A stretch of 64,000 nt of DNA from Duganella margarita (GTDB taxonomy: Bacteria > Pseudomonadota > Gammaproteobacteria > Burkholderiales > Burkholderiaceae_D): assembly GCF_009857535.1 (NCBI RefSeq), contig NZ_WWCS01000005.1, forward strand, positions 248,001-312,000. Direction: 5' to 3'. The notes beneath the pieces were generated by a model. The model was given only the letters and a program-made list of their open reading frames with translations, made no database searches and had not been told where the DNA came from. The position numbers were made by a program, and so were the translations under genes. This document shows, piece after piece, positions 1 through 8,905 of the stretch; the first letter of the stretch is position 1, and the number at the start of each line of letters is the position of its first letter.

Positions 1-2325
1 CTGGTGACCATGCAGGACTATCCGTCGATCGCCAAGGTGGCGACGCCGTTCCTGCGCCTGGCCGGCGTGCGCATCGAACCGGGCAACCACAGCCAGCACG
101 ACACGCCGGGCGGCTACGGCATTCCGCCGTGCGTCAGCGCCATCGATCTGGTGCAGGTGGACAGCGGCAAGAGCATCGCCGTCAAGTTGCCGGCCGCTGC
201 CGATGCCTGCCCGCGCCGTCCGGTATGGAGCGCCGACGGCCAACGCTTCGTATTTGAAAACGTCACTACCGATGCGGTAGAACTGTGGGTGGGCGACGCC
301 AGGAGCGGCGCCGTCCGCCGTCTGCCGGGCGTGCGCCTGAACCAGATGTTCGGCGACCAGCTGCATTGGATGCCGGACCAGAAAACGCTGCTGGTCAAGC
401 AGGTCGTCGCGCGCAAGGCGCCGCCGGCCGAAGCGCCGGGCTCGGAAGGGCCGGGTATCCAGGAGTCGCTGGGCCAGAAAGGCCAGAGCAGCACCTATGA
501 AAACCGCGACACGCTGCGCAACCGTCACGACGAAGCACTGTTCAACTACTACGGCACTTCGCAGCTGGCGCTGGTGGATGTCGCCACCGGCAAGATCACC
601 CCGGTCGGCAAGCCCGGCCTGTATGAAGACCTGTCGATCGCGCCCGATGGCCGCCATGTGGTGGTGACCGAGATCCGTCCACCGTATTCCTACGTCACCA
701 CGTTTGACCGTTTCCCGAAACAGGTCGACCTGTGGGATCTGGCCCAGCGTCCGGGCAAGGACGGCAATCCGGTGGTGCGCGAAATCGCCGCGCTGCCGCT
801 GGCCGACCGCGTGCCCAACCGCGGCGTGCCGACCGGTCCGCGCAACTTCACCTGGCGTCCGACCGAGGCCGCCACGCTGGTGTGGGTCGAAGCGGTCGAC
901 GGTGGCGATCCGAACGTCAAGGCGAGCGAACGCGACAAGCTGATGCTGCTGAAGGCGCCGTTCACCGCCGCGCCGGTCGAACTGACCCGCACCGAGCAGC
1001 GCTTCGGCGGCCTGTCCTGGAGCGAGCAGCCTGACGTAGCGCTGCTGACCGACTACGACGTCAACCGCAAGTGGGTGCGCACCTGGCAAATCAATGTCGA
1101 CGACGCGGGCAATTCGCGCCGCCTGATCTGGGACCAGTCGAGCGACGAGAAGTATGCCAATCCGGGCCAGCCGGTGCACCGCCGCCTGCCGAACGGCTTC
1201 TCGGTGATCCGCCTGCAGGGCGACACCATCTACCTGTCCGGCGCCGGTTCGTCGCCGGATGGCGACCGTCCGTTCCTCGACAAGTTCGACCTGAAAACGC
1301 AGCAGAAGGAGCGCCTGTTCCGCAGCAGCAAAACCTCGTATGAACAGTTCATCGGCTTCGCCGGCCCCGGCGAAGGCCGCCTGCTGACCTGGTCGCAGTC
1401 GCCGGAAGAGACGCCGAACGCCTTCGTCCGCACCCTGGGCGCCAGCACCACCGCCGAGGCCGGTGAGCCGACTTACGCTTCGTCCAGCGTGGCGCTGACC
1501 CATCTGGTCGATCCGGTCCCGCAAGTGCGCCAGATCAAGAAGCGTCTGGTGAAATACAAGCGCGCCGACGGCATCGACCTGTCGTTCACGCTGTACACGC
1601 CGCCGGGCTACAAGGAAGGCACGCCGCTGCCGACCATCCTCAACGCGTATCCGATGGACTTTGCGGATGCGTCCAAGGCCGGCCAGACCACCGGTTCGCA
1701 AGCCACCTTCACCCGTCTGCGCCAGTACCGTCTGCTGCTGTTGTCGGGCTATGCGATTATCGACAGCGCCGCCTTCCCGATCGTCGGCGATCCGCGCAAG
1801 GCGTATGACACCTATACCGAACAGCTGGTCGCCAACGCCAAGGCTGCGGTGGATGAGGCGGTCCGTCTGGGCGTGACCGATCCGAACCGCGTCGGCGTGA
1901 CGGGCCACAGCCACGGCGCGCTGATGACCGCCAATCTGCTGGCGCATTCGGATCTGTTCCGTGCCGGCGCCGCCACCAGCGGTTCGTACAACAAGTCGCT
2001 GACGCCGTTCGGTTTCCAGAACGAGCGCCGCTCGGTGTGGGAAGCGCCGGACGTCTATACCAAGGCGTCGACCTTCTTCTATGCCGACAAGCTGAAGACG
2101 CCGTTGCTGATCGTGCACGGCGGTGACGACGCCAACCCGGGCACTACGCCGCTGCAATCGGTCAAGCTGTTTGAAGCGATCCGCGGCAACGGCGGCGTGA
2201 CCCGCCTGGTGATGCTGCCGCACGAGCCGCACTGGTACGCCGCGCGCGAGTCGAACGAACAGCTGATCTATGAAATGCTGCGCTGGTTCGACAAGTATGT
2301 GAAGGATGCGCCGCCCAAGCAGTAA
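1..2325 (+). CDS. S9D-type prolyl oligopeptidase family serine peptidase (glutamyl endopeptidase-like), 5' end missing
   Basis: Serine peptidase of the prolyl oligopeptidase clan that should cleave peptides, probably in the periplasm. The frame is open from base 1, so the true start and any signal peptide lie outside the window; a GTG at 4 is only the first possible start. About 500 residues of beta-propeller-like sequence precede an alpha/beta-hydrolase domain. Counting from the GTG, the triad is visible as Ser636 in GHSHG, Asp709 in HGGDDANPG and His743 in PHEPHWYAARES. The stretch SGSYNKSLTPFGFQNE and the PGT after the Asp closely resemble the plant chloroplast glutamyl endopeptidase group (S9D), which is the basis for the subfamily call. 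The substrate is inferred, not shown. Confidence 0.88.
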   Translation: MVTMQDYPSIAKVATPFLRLAGVRIEPGNHSQHDTPGGYGIPPCVSAIDLVQVDSGKSIAVKLPAAADACPRRPVWSADGQRFVFENVTTDAVELWVGDARSGAVRRLPGVRLNQMFGDQLHWMPDQKTLLVKQVVARKAPPAEAPGSEGPGIQESLGQKGQSSTYENRDTLRNRHDEALFNYYGTSQLALVDVATGKITPVGKPGLYEDLSIAPDGRHVVVTEIRPPYSYVTTFDRFPKQVDLWDLAQRPGKDGNPVVREIAALPLADRVPNRGVPTGPRNFTWRPTEAATLVWVEAVDGGDPNVKASERDKLMLLKAPFTAAPVELTRTEQRFGGLSWSEQPDVALLTDYDVNRKWVRTWQINVDDAGNSRRLIWDQSSDEKYANPGQPVHRRLPNGFSVIRLQGDTIYLSGAGSSPDGDRPFLDKFDLKTQQKERLFRSSKTSYEQFIGFAGPGEGRLLTWSQSPEETPNAFVRTLGASTTAEAGEPTYASSSVALTHLVDPVPQVRQIKKRLVKYKRADGIDLSFTLYTPPGYKEGTPLPTILNAYPMDFADASKAGQTTGSQATFTRLRQYRLLLLSGYAIIDSAAFPIVGDPRKAYDTYTEQLVANAKAAVDEAVRLGVTDPNRVGVTGHSHGALMTANLLAHSDLFRAGAATSGSYNKSLTPFGFQNERRSVWEAPDVYTKASTFFYADKLKTPLLIVHGGDDANPGTTPLQSVKLFEAIRGNGGVTRLVMLPHEPHWYAARESNEQLIYEMLRWFDKYVKDAPPKQ

Positions 2326-2390
2326 TCAGCCAGGGAAAAAATCCGGAGCCAGGCGCTCTCATGCCGGTCAGTTAAGCTGAGATTTCACGT

Positions 2391-2472
2391 TGTCATTCCC
2401 GCGCAAGCGGGAAGCCATCGTGCGCCTGCAGGGCCAACGCGGCATGGGTTCCCGCTTGCGCGGGAACGACGT
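2391..2472. repeat. REP-like palindromic element, copy 1
   Basis: Two inward-facing arms, tcattcccgcgcaagcggga and its near reverse complement ending gcttgcgcgggaacgac, are separated by about 35 bases. It sits in the gap between the convergent peptidase and DUF-type gene. The same arms recur near 12.1, 22.1, 25.0 and 28.6 kb. Its position just past stop codons suggests a role in 3' end formation or mRNA stability. Confidence 0.75.
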
Positions 2473-2582
2473 TGCCAAATTGCCATCGAGCGATGCGCTC
2501 CGGATCTTGTTGTGTGCTGCGTCGGCCGCGACGAAGACGCCCTGAAGTGCAGGGGCAGGTCGGCGCCACCTGCCGGGGGAAA

Positions 2583-3257
2583 TCAGCGGCCGGCCAGCGG
2601 CGGCGCCGATTTGTGGGTATAGGACATCAGTTCCCAGCTGTCGCGGCTGTACAAGCGGCCCTGGGCGTCGGCGTCCTGGTACTCCAGCTTGACGTAGTTG
2701 CTGAGGGTCGGCACGAACCACACGGTCTCGCTCAGCTTGCCGCCGATCTTGCTGGCGTCGTTGACGTCGGCGTACTGCGCCTCGACCACGATCTTCAGCG
2801 CCTCGAACTCGCCGGCCGGCACCCGCACTTTTTCCCAGTCCACCACCTTGCCCTTGATCGCATAGCGCCATTGCTTGCCGGCCTTGCTGTTGTCGCCGAC
2901 AACCTCGTTGCTCCATTCGGCGCCGGGCGCCAGCGGGAACACGTAGCGCGTAAACGACGGCGCAAAGTGCATGCCGCCGCGCTCGACCGGATTCATTTCG
3001 GGGGTGAACAACTGCGTGCTGATCAGGGCGCCGCTGGCGGCGCGCTTGATCGCCACGTGGACGCCGGCGTCATCGATCGCCGCCACCTCCATGCGGTTGA
3101 TGTTGCCCTTGGCGCCTTTCCACACATCGGTGTACTGATAAGTCCACGAATCGCCGACCACCGGCGACGGGGCCGGCACCGCGTCGTGGCTGGCTGCCTG
3201 CGCGAGTGCGCACGGCAGGATGAAACAGAGCACTGCAAACGAACGTTTGATGGTCAT
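2583..3257 (-). CDS. secreted protein of unknown function
   Basis: 224-residue protein with a clear Sec signal peptide (MTIKRSFAVLCFILPCALAQA, cleavage near residue 21), so it should be periplasmic or secreted. The start at 3257 is chosen over an upstream ATG at 3299 because AAGGAG lies just in front of it (complement of 3262-3267) and because the signal peptide begins there. The mature part is Tyr/Trp-rich with repeated VGDSWTYQYTDV- and YRYAIKGK-like strands, pointing to a beta-rich fold. I do not recognise the family. It converges on the upstream peptidase across a REP element and is divergent from the lipoprotein at 3436. Confidence 0.7.
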   Translation of the reverse strand: MTIKRSFAVLCFILPCALAQAASHDAVPAPSPVVGDSWTYQYTDVWKGAKGNINRMEVAAIDDAGVHVAIKRAASGALISTQLFTPEMNPVERGGMHFAPSFTRYVFPLAPGAEWSNEVVGDNSKAGKQWRYAIKGKVVDWEKVRVPAGEFEALKIVVEAQYADVNDASKIGGKLSETVWFVPTLSNYVKLEYQDADAQGRLYSRDSWELMSYTHKSAPPLAGR

Positions 3258-3435
3258 GCTGTCTCCTTTATTGTGATTTGTGCATTGAATATAGCACAAG
3301 GTTGGAGCAGTGCAAGGGCCATGCAGCGCCGTAAAATCGTGTCAAAAAGTTTGAACCGCTTGCGCGCCAGGGACGAATAGCAAGGTGTCCGCCCGTTTTA
3401 CGCGGTATCCCACCTATCCACTGAAAGGAATCACC

Positions 3436-4350
3436 ATGCGCGCATTTCACCTGACTCTGACCGCAATCCCTCTGGCCCTTGCGCTCGCCCTGAGCGCCTG
3501 CGGCGGCGGCAGCGACACCGATACCGCCGCCGTCACGCCGCCCTCGACCACGCCGCCGGTCACCACGCCGCCGGTCACGACCCCGCCGGTGACCACGCCG
3601 CCTGCCACCAGCAGCAACGACCTGGCCTCGTTCGCGGTGGCCTGGGCCAGCTTCCAGATGCTGGAATCGGTACAGGCGCTGCAGCTGACCGCCGGCGGCA
3701 CCGGCAACTGCGGCGCCGGCGGCACCACCGCCTACGATGCGGCCAAGGCCACGCAGACGCTGAATCGTTGCAAGCTGAACGAAATGCCCTACCAGCTGTA
3801 CAGCGGCACCAGCACCGTCAAGCAATTGACCGCCAACCCCGACCACACGCTGGTGGTGGCGCAGCTGACCGCGCCGGCGATCGACGTGCTGGACACCGAC
3901 GGCGCGCTGGAATTCAAGCTGGTCGGCGGCGACATCAACGGCACCATGCAGGACAACGGCAGCGACGACAGCTACTTCTACACCTCGACCCAGCTGCAAT
4001 TCCGCGCCGGCGCGTCGACCAGCTACACCATCAGCAACGCCGGCAGTACCTCGACCGTGATCGCCTTCGCCGCCGGCAAGCCGGAGCGCAGCACCAACAA
4101 CCTGGTGTACACCGTCAGCAACGGCAAGGACAGCTGGCAGGTCAGCGTGATGAGCCCGGTGCATGAAGCCGGCGACAACCGCCCCGACCGCGGCCAGCTG
4201 ATGATTACCCGCCTCGGCGCCACGCAGGCGTTGCAGGCTGTGTTGGGCAGCAACGGCGTGACCCTGTCCGGCGGCGAGCAGAACCAGACCCAGACCTACG
4301 GCTGGACCGACGCCAGCCTGCGCGCCGCCATCGCGACCGCCACGCAGTAA
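3436..4350 (+). CDS. lipoprotein with Pro/Thr repeat linker, unknown function
   Basis: 304-residue predicted lipoprotein. The start at 3436 has AAAGGA upstream and begins a signal sequence ending in the lipobox LSAC, Cys22, followed by GGGSD. Next comes a low-complexity linker of VTTPP units (encoded roughly 3535-3606) that would hold the folded domain away from the membrane. The remaining 240 residues are Thr/Ser/Asn-rich with no motif I recognise; two cysteines (CGAGG and NRCKLNE) could form a disulphide. Being cysteine-anchored with no Asp at +2, it is likely sorted to the outer membrane. Function unknown. Confidence 0.72.
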   Translation: MRAFHLTLTAIPLALALALSACGGGSDTDTAAVTPPSTTPPVTTPPVTTPPVTTPPATSSNDLASFAVAWASFQMLESVQALQLTAGGTGNCGAGGTTAYDAAKATQTLNRCKLNEMPYQLYSGTSTVKQLTANPDHTLVVAQLTAPAIDVLDTDGALEFKLVGGDINGTMQDNGSDDSYFYTSTQLQFRAGASTSYTISNAGSTSTVIAFAAGKPERSTNNLVYTVSNGKDSWQVSVMSPVHEAGDNRPDRGQLMITRLGATQALQAVLGSNGVTLSGGEQNQTQTYGWTDASLRAAIATATQ

Positions 4351-4356
4351 GTCAGG

Positions 4357-5256
4357 CTACCAGCGCATGGTCTGGATAAAGTCGGCGAAGGCGCGCAGCG
4401 GTGCCGGCAGATAGCGGCGGCCGGGGTAGTACAGCGACGGCCCGCTAAAGGCCGGCCACCAGCGCTCCAGCACCGGCGCCAGTTCGCCGCGGTCCATATA
4501 GGGGCGCAGCCAGTCCTCGAACAGGTAGATCAGGCCGCTGCCGGCCAGCGCCGCATCGACCGCCAGATCGGCGCCGGCGCCCAGGCTGACGATCAGCGGG
4601 CCGGCCGGCTCGATCACCACGGTGCGGCCCTTGTTGCTGAATTCCCAGGCCGGCATGGCGCCGCTGGAAAAGCGTCCGCGCAGGCAGATGTGCTGCAGCA
4701 GATCCTGCGGCTTCTTCGGCAGCCCATGCTGCTGCAGATAGGCCGGCGACGCCGCCAGCGCCATGCGCTGCGTGCGCGGGCCGATCGGCAGCGCCACCAT
4801 GTCCTGCTCCATGCGCTCGCCGTAGCGGATGCCGGCGTCGCAGCCCGAGCGCAGCAGGTCGACAAAGCTGTCTTCCACCGTGACCTCGACGCAGATCTCC
4901 GGATACGCCGCCATAAAGGGAGGCAGGATGCGCGGCAGGATCAGCTTGGACGCACTCAGAGGCACGTTGAGGCGCAGCCGTCCGGCAGGGCGGTCGCGGA
5001 AGCCGTTCACCACATCCAGCGCCGAGGTCACCGCGTCCAGCGCCGGCGTCAGCTGTTCCAGCAGGCGCTGGCCGGCTTCGGTGGCGGCCACGCTGCGGGT
5101 AGTGCGGTGGAGCAGGCGCACGCCCAGTTGCGCCTCCAGCCGCCGCACCGCCTCGCTCAGTTGCGATGCGCTGCTGCCAGTCTGGCGCGCCGCCTCGCGA
5201 AAGCCGCCATGCGTGGCCACCGCAACGAAGGCGGCGATGTCCTGTAATTCCGCCAT
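4357..5256 (-). CDS. LysR-family transcriptional regulator
   Basis: 299-residue LysR regulator. The N-terminal winged helix-turn-helix is typical (GGFREAARQTGSSASQLSEAVRRLEAQLGVRLLHRTTRSV, about residues 18-57) and is followed by a type-2 periplasmic-binding-like effector domain. The start at 5256 gives the canonical MAELQDIAAFVAVATHG opening; an upstream ATG at 5343 would overlap the divergent promoter and add 29 unrelated residues. It is transcribed away from the aldo-keto reductase at 5363 with a 106-bp shared region, the usual arrangement when a LysR protein controls its divergent neighbour. The effector is unknown. Confidence 0.9.
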   Translation of the reverse strand: MAELQDIAAFVAVATHGGFREAARQTGSSASQLSEAVRRLEAQLGVRLLHRTTRSVAATEAGQRLLEQLTPALDAVTSALDVVNGFRDRPAGRLRLNVPLSASKLILPRILPPFMAAYPEICVEVTVEDSFVDLLRSGCDAGIRYGERMEQDMVALPIGPRTQRMALAASPAYLQQHGLPKKPQDLLQHICLRGRFSSGAMPAWEFSNKGRTVVIEPAGPLIVSLGAGADLAVDAALAGSGLIYLFEDWLRPYMDRGELAPVLERWWPAFSGPSLYYPGRRYLPAPLRAFADFIQTMRW

Positions 5257-5362
5257 ATTAGGATTGTCCTGTTTTCGGCACAAGCTGTGCCACTGTGATG
5301 TATTGTCGCACAGCAGAAAGCTGCCTAGACTGTGTTCATTCACTCATCCACAGGAGAACACC

Positions 5363-6211
5363 ATGAGCACCTTTCAACTCGGCGACCTGACTGTCAACCG
5401 CATGGGCTACGGCGCGATGCAACTGGCCGGCCCGCACGTGTTCGGCCCGCCGAAGGACCGCGAGGCGGCGCTGGCGGTGCTGCGCGAAGCCGTCGCCAGC
5501 GGCATCAACCACATCGACACCAGCGATTTCTACGGCCCGCACGTCACCAACCAGCTGATCCGCGAAGCGCTGCACCCGTATGCGGACGACCTGACCATCG
5601 TCACCAAGGTCGGCGCCTTCCGCGATGCCGAAGGCGGCTGGCTGCCGGCGCAGTCGCCGCAGCAACTGGAAGCGGCCGTGCATGACAACCTGCGCAACCT
5701 CGGGCTGGACGTGCTGGACGTGGTTAACATGCGCCTGATGTTCGACGTCATGGGCCCGGCCGAAGGCGATATCGAAGCCCACGTCAGCGCGTTGGCCGGT
5801 TTGCAGCAGCGCGGCCTGATCCGCCATATCGGCATCAGCAACGCCACCGCCGCGCAAGTGCGGCAGGCGCGCAGCATAGCGCCCATCGTCTGCGTGCAGA
5901 ACCAGTACAACCTGGCGCACCGCCATGACGACGCCCTGATCGATGAGCTGGCCCAAGACGGCATCGCCTACGTGCCGTTCTTCCCGCTGGGCGGTTTCTC
6001 GCCGCTGCAATCGTCGCAGCTGGCCGAGGTGGCGGCCGAATTGGACGCTACGCCGATGCAAGTGGCGCTGGCCTGGCTGCTGCAAAGGGCGCCGAACATC
6101 CTGCTGATTCCCGGCACGTCCTCGGTTGCCCACCTGCGCCAGAATATCGCCGCCGCCACGCTGGTGCTGCCGCCGGATGCGCTGCGCAAGCTGGACAGCA
6201 TCAAGGGCTGA
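5363..6211 (+). CDS. pdxI: aldo/keto reductase, PdxI/YdbC-like pyridoxal reductase
   Basis: 282-residue cytoplasmic NADPH-dependent aldo-keto reductase. It closely resembles E. coli YdbC/PdxI, which reduces pyridoxal to pyridoxine in B6 salvage: GYGAMQLAGPHVFGPPKDR at the N terminus, DTSDFYGPHVTNQLIREAL carrying the Asp and Tyr of the catalytic tetrad, VTKVGAF carrying the Lys, and PFFPLGGF plus PGTSSVAHLRQN near the C terminus for cofactor binding. The tetrad His of classical AKRs is replaced by Asn in VVNMRL, as in the YdbC group. The start has AGGAG 6 bases upstream. A strong terminator follows the stop. The divergent LysR gene is the likely regulator. Substrate is inferred from similarity. 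Confidence 0.88.
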   Translation: MSTFQLGDLTVNRMGYGAMQLAGPHVFGPPKDREAALAVLREAVASGINHIDTSDFYGPHVTNQLIREALHPYADDLTIVTKVGAFRDAEGGWLPAQSPQQLEAAVHDNLRNLGLDVLDVVNMRLMFDVMGPAEGDIEAHVSALAGLQQRGLIRHIGISNATAAQVRQARSIAPIVCVQNQYNLAHRHDDALIDELAQDGIAYVPFFPLGGFSPLQSSQLAEVAAELDATPMQVALAWLLQRAPNILLIPGTSSVAHLRQNIAAATLVLPPDALRKLDSIKG

Positions 6212-6230
6212 AAACGCCTTCCACATTGTG

Positions 6231-6265
6231 AGATGCGGCATGGTGGACCGCCGCATCTTTTTTTC
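6231..6265 (+). terminator. rho-independent terminator of the aldo-keto reductase gene
   Basis: Nine-base stem agatgcggc (6231-6239) pairs with gccgcatct (6250-6258) and runs directly into a T-tract. An outer pair, aaacgcctt near 6212 and aaggcgttt near 6278, could extend the structure. Confidence 0.85.
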
Positions 6266-6344
6266 CATTTTTTGAAAAGGCGTTTCACATCAAGAAAATT
6301 GCGGGCTATCTCATTGAAAATGAACGAATAAATTTAACTTATAT

Positions 6345-6358
6345 GTCTTATATAAGAC
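6345..6358. promoter_or_regulatory. perfect 14-bp palindrome upstream of aceA, putative operator
   Basis: gtcttatataagac is its own reverse complement and lies 78 bases before the aceA start, with a partial copy of its left half (cttatatg) directly before it. AT-rich palindromes of this shape are typical operators of dimeric GntR-type regulators. The protein that binds here is not identifiable from the window. Confidence 0.5.
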
Positions 6359-6435
6359 TTGGTGCAACGCATCAGAATGTCCTACTATTTAGTCATACGG
6401 TTTTGCTTATTTGTGTTTTTCTTTAGGAGATAAAA

Positions 6436-8016
6436 ATGTCCCAGTACCAAGACGACATCAAGGCAGTTGGCGCTTTGAAAGAGCAACAAGGTTCCGCCTG
6501 GAACGCCATCAATCCCGAGTCCGCCGCCCGCATGCGTGCGCAGAACAAATTCAAAACCGGCCTGGACATTGCCAAATACACCGCCGCCATCATGCGCGCC
6601 GACATGGCCGCCTACGACGCCGATCCGAGCAAATACACCCAGTCGCTGGGCTGCTGGCACGGTTTCATCGGCCAGCAAAAAATGATCTCGATTAAGAAGC
6701 ACTTCAACAGCACCGACCGCCGCTACCTGTATCTGTCGGGCTGGATGGTCGCTGCGCTGCGCTCGGAATTCGGTCCGCTGCCGGACCAGTCGATGCACGA
6801 AAAAACCGCTGTCTCGGCGCTGATCAAAGAGCTGTACACCTTCCTGCGCCAGGCCGATGCGCGCGAGCTGGGCGGCCTGTTCCGCCAGCTGGACGCCGCC
6901 GACGGCCCGGCCAAAGCCGCCATCCAGGACAAGATCGACAACCACGTCACGCACGTGGTGCCGATCATCGCCGACATCGACGCCGGTTTCGGCAATGCGG
7001 AAGCGACCTATCTGCTGGCCAAGCAGTTCATCGAAGCGGGCGCCTGCTGCATCCAGATCGAAAACCAGGTGTCGGACGAGAAGCAATGCGGTCACCAGGA
7101 CGGCAAGGTCACCGTGCCGCATGAAGACTTCCTGGCCAAGATCCGCGCCATCCGCTACGCCTTCCTGGAGCTCGGCGTGGACAACGGCATCATCGTCGCC
7201 CGCACCGACTCGCTGGGCGCCGGCCTGACCAAGCAGATCGCCGTCACCGCCGAGCCGGGCGATCTGGGCGATCAGTACAACGCCTTCCTCGACTGCGAAG
7301 AAGTGTCGGCCGATGCGCTGGGCAATGGCGACGTCATCATCAAACGCGAAGGCAAGCTGCTGCGTCCCAAGCGCCTGCCGAGCAACCTGTTCCAGTTCCG
7401 CGCCGGCAGCGGCGAAGCGCGCTGCGTGCTGGATTGCATCACCTCGCTGCAAAACGGCGCCGATCTGCTGTGGATCGAAACCGAAAAACCGCACATCGCG
7501 CAAATCGGCGGCATGGTCAGCGAAATCCGCAAGGTCATCCCGAACGCCAAGCTGGTGTACAACAACAGCCCATCGTTCAACTGGACGCTGAACTTCCGCC
7601 AGCAGGTGTACGACGCCTTCAAGGCCGAAGGCAAGGACGTCTCCGCCTACGAGCGTACCCAGCTGATGAGCGTGGAATACGACGAGACCGAGCTGGCCAA
7701 AGTGGCCGACGAAAAGATCCGCACCTTCCAGGCCGACGCCGCGCGCGAAGCGGGCATCTTCCACCACCTGATCACGCTGCCGACCTACCACACCGCCGCG
7801 CTGTCGACCGACAACCTGGCCAAGGACTACTTCGGCGACCAGGGCATGCTGGGCTACGTGGCCGGCGTGCAGCGCAAGGAAATCCGCCAGGGCATCGCCT
7901 GCGTCAAGCACCAGAACATGTCCGGCTCGGACATCGGCGACGACCACAAGGACTACTTCAGCGGCGAAGCAGCGCTGAAAGCGGCCGGCAAAGACAACAC
8001 GATGAACCAGTTCTAA
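6436..8016 (+). CDS. aceA: isocitrate lyase (long form)
   Basis: 526-residue isocitrate lyase, which splits isocitrate into glyoxylate and succinate in the glyoxylate shunt for growth on acetate and fatty acids. The signature loop is KQCGH (residues 216-220) with the catalytic Cys218, where short-form enzymes have KKCGH. The length and sequence match the Pseudomonas-type long subfamily rather than the 430-residue enterobacterial AceA. Metal and substrate motifs ADIDAGFGNAEATY, QIENQVSDEK and VYNNSPSFNW are intact. AGGAGA stands 5-10 bases before the ATG. It is monocistronic: a terminator lies on each side. Malate synthase is not in the window. A palindrome at 6345 is a candidate control site. 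Confidence 0.97.
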   Translation: MSQYQDDIKAVGALKEQQGSAWNAINPESAARMRAQNKFKTGLDIAKYTAAIMRADMAAYDADPSKYTQSLGCWHGFIGQQKMISIKKHFNSTDRRYLYLSGWMVAALRSEFGPLPDQSMHEKTAVSALIKELYTFLRQADARELGGLFRQLDAADGPAKAAIQDKIDNHVTHVVPIIADIDAGFGNAEATYLLAKQFIEAGACCIQIENQVSDEKQCGHQDGKVTVPHEDFLAKIRAIRYAFLELGVDNGIIVARTDSLGAGLTKQIAVTAEPGDLGDQYNAFLDCEEVSADALGNGDVIIKREGKLLRPKRLPSNLFQFRAGSGEARCVLDCITSLQNGADLLWIETEKPHIAQIGGMVSEIRKVIPNAKLVYNNSPSFNWTLNFRQQVYDAFKAEGKDVSAYERTQLMSVEYDETELAKVADEKIRTFQADAAREAGIFHHLITLPTYHTAALSTDNLAKDYFGDQGMLGYVAGVQRKEIRQGIACVKHQNMSGSDIGDDHKDYFSGEAALKAAGKDNTMNQF

Positions 8017-8037
8017 ACACCGGTTCACGCACCACTT

Positions 8038-8064
8038 CAAGCTCGCCTCGGCGGGCTTTTTTTA
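8038..8064 (+). terminator. rho-independent terminator of aceA
   Basis: Stem agctcgcc with ggcgggct (G-T pair allowed) and a two-base loop, followed by seven T residues, 22 bases after the aceA stop. Confidence 0.85.
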
Positions 8065-8122
8065 TGCAGTAAGATAGCGCTGCCGCGCGACGTGTGCGGG
8101 AAAATCAGGAAAGGTCCGATCC

Positions 8123-8902
8123 ATGAAATCAGTATTATTCTTGAAGTCCGCGCTGGTGACGTTGGCGGTGGCGCCGATGCTGCTGTCGGTGCCGGCACAG
8201 GCCCAGGCGCCGTCGGCGGCGGTGACCGCGGCGGTCGCCGATAAGGCGCGGCCGGGAAAAGATATGCAACAGGATGCGGTGCGCCATCCGGCCGAACTGG
8301 TCGCGTTCGCCAAAGTGAAGGCGGGCGATGTGGTGGTCGATGTCTGGCCGGGCGGCGGCTACTGGTCGCGCCTGTTTTCCACGGTGGTTGGTCCCAAGGG
8401 CAAGGTGTACGCCTATGTGCCGGCCGAGATCACCGGCTTCAAGTCCGATCCGCTGGCGCTGGCCAAAGCCATCTCCACCGAAGCGGGACACGGCAATGTC
8501 GAGGCGACTTCTTACCCGGCCGGCGAGCAGCCGGCAGCCGATATGGTCAACAAGGTGGATGTGGTCTGGACCTTCGAGAACTACCATGACCTGCACGACA
8601 GCTTCATGAAAGGCGCCGATGTGAACGCCTTCAACCAGGCCGTGTTCAAGCGCCTGAAACCGGGCGGCTACTACATCGTTGCCGACCATGCCGCCGCTGC
8701 CGGAACCGGCTTGAAAAACATCGAAGACCTGCACCGCATCGATCCGGCCACGGTGAAAGCCGAAGTGGAAAAAGCCGGCTTTGTGCTCGATGGCGAAAGC
8801 ACCGTGCTGGCCGTCGCCGGCGACGACCACCAGCTGAAAATCTTCGATCCGGCCATACGCGGCAAGACCGACCGTTTCGTACTGCGCTTCAAAAAGCCCT
8901 GA
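8123..8902 (+). CDS. exported class I SAM-methyltransferase-like protein (COG4798 type)
   Basis: 259-residue protein with a Sec signal peptide ending at AQAQA near residue 29, so the methyltransferase-like fold is predicted to be periplasmic, where no S-adenosylmethionine pool is known. The Rossmann core is visible: KVKAGDVVVDVWPGGGYWSRLFS (motif I, with W instead of the usual G), YAYVPAEI, VWTFENYHDLHD and LKPGGYYIVADH. It matches a conserved family annotated as predicted methyltransferase in proteobacteria; reaction and substrate are unknown. AGGAAAGG precedes the ATG. It is followed after 3 bases by the DUF2809 gene, so the two are probably co-transcribed. Confidence 0.8.
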   Translation: MKSVLFLKSALVTLAVAPMLLSVPAQAQAPSAAVTAAVADKARPGKDMQQDAVRHPAELVAFAKVKAGDVVVDVWPGGGYWSRLFSTVVGPKGKVYAYVPAEITGFKSDPLALAKAISTEAGHGNVEATSYPAGEQPAADMVNKVDVVWTFENYHDLHDSFMKGADVNAFNQAVFKRLKPGGYYIVADHAAAAGTGLKNIEDLHRIDPATVKAEVEKAGFVLDGESTVLAVAGDDHQLKIFDPAIRGKTDRFVLRFKKP

Positions 8903-8905
8903 CGC

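Noticed and set aside
3535..3606. Tandem repeats that could suggest a CRISPR-like array
   Set aside because: They encode VTTPP units in the linker of a lipoprotein and keep the reading frame; no spacers. No CRISPR array was seen anywhere in the window.
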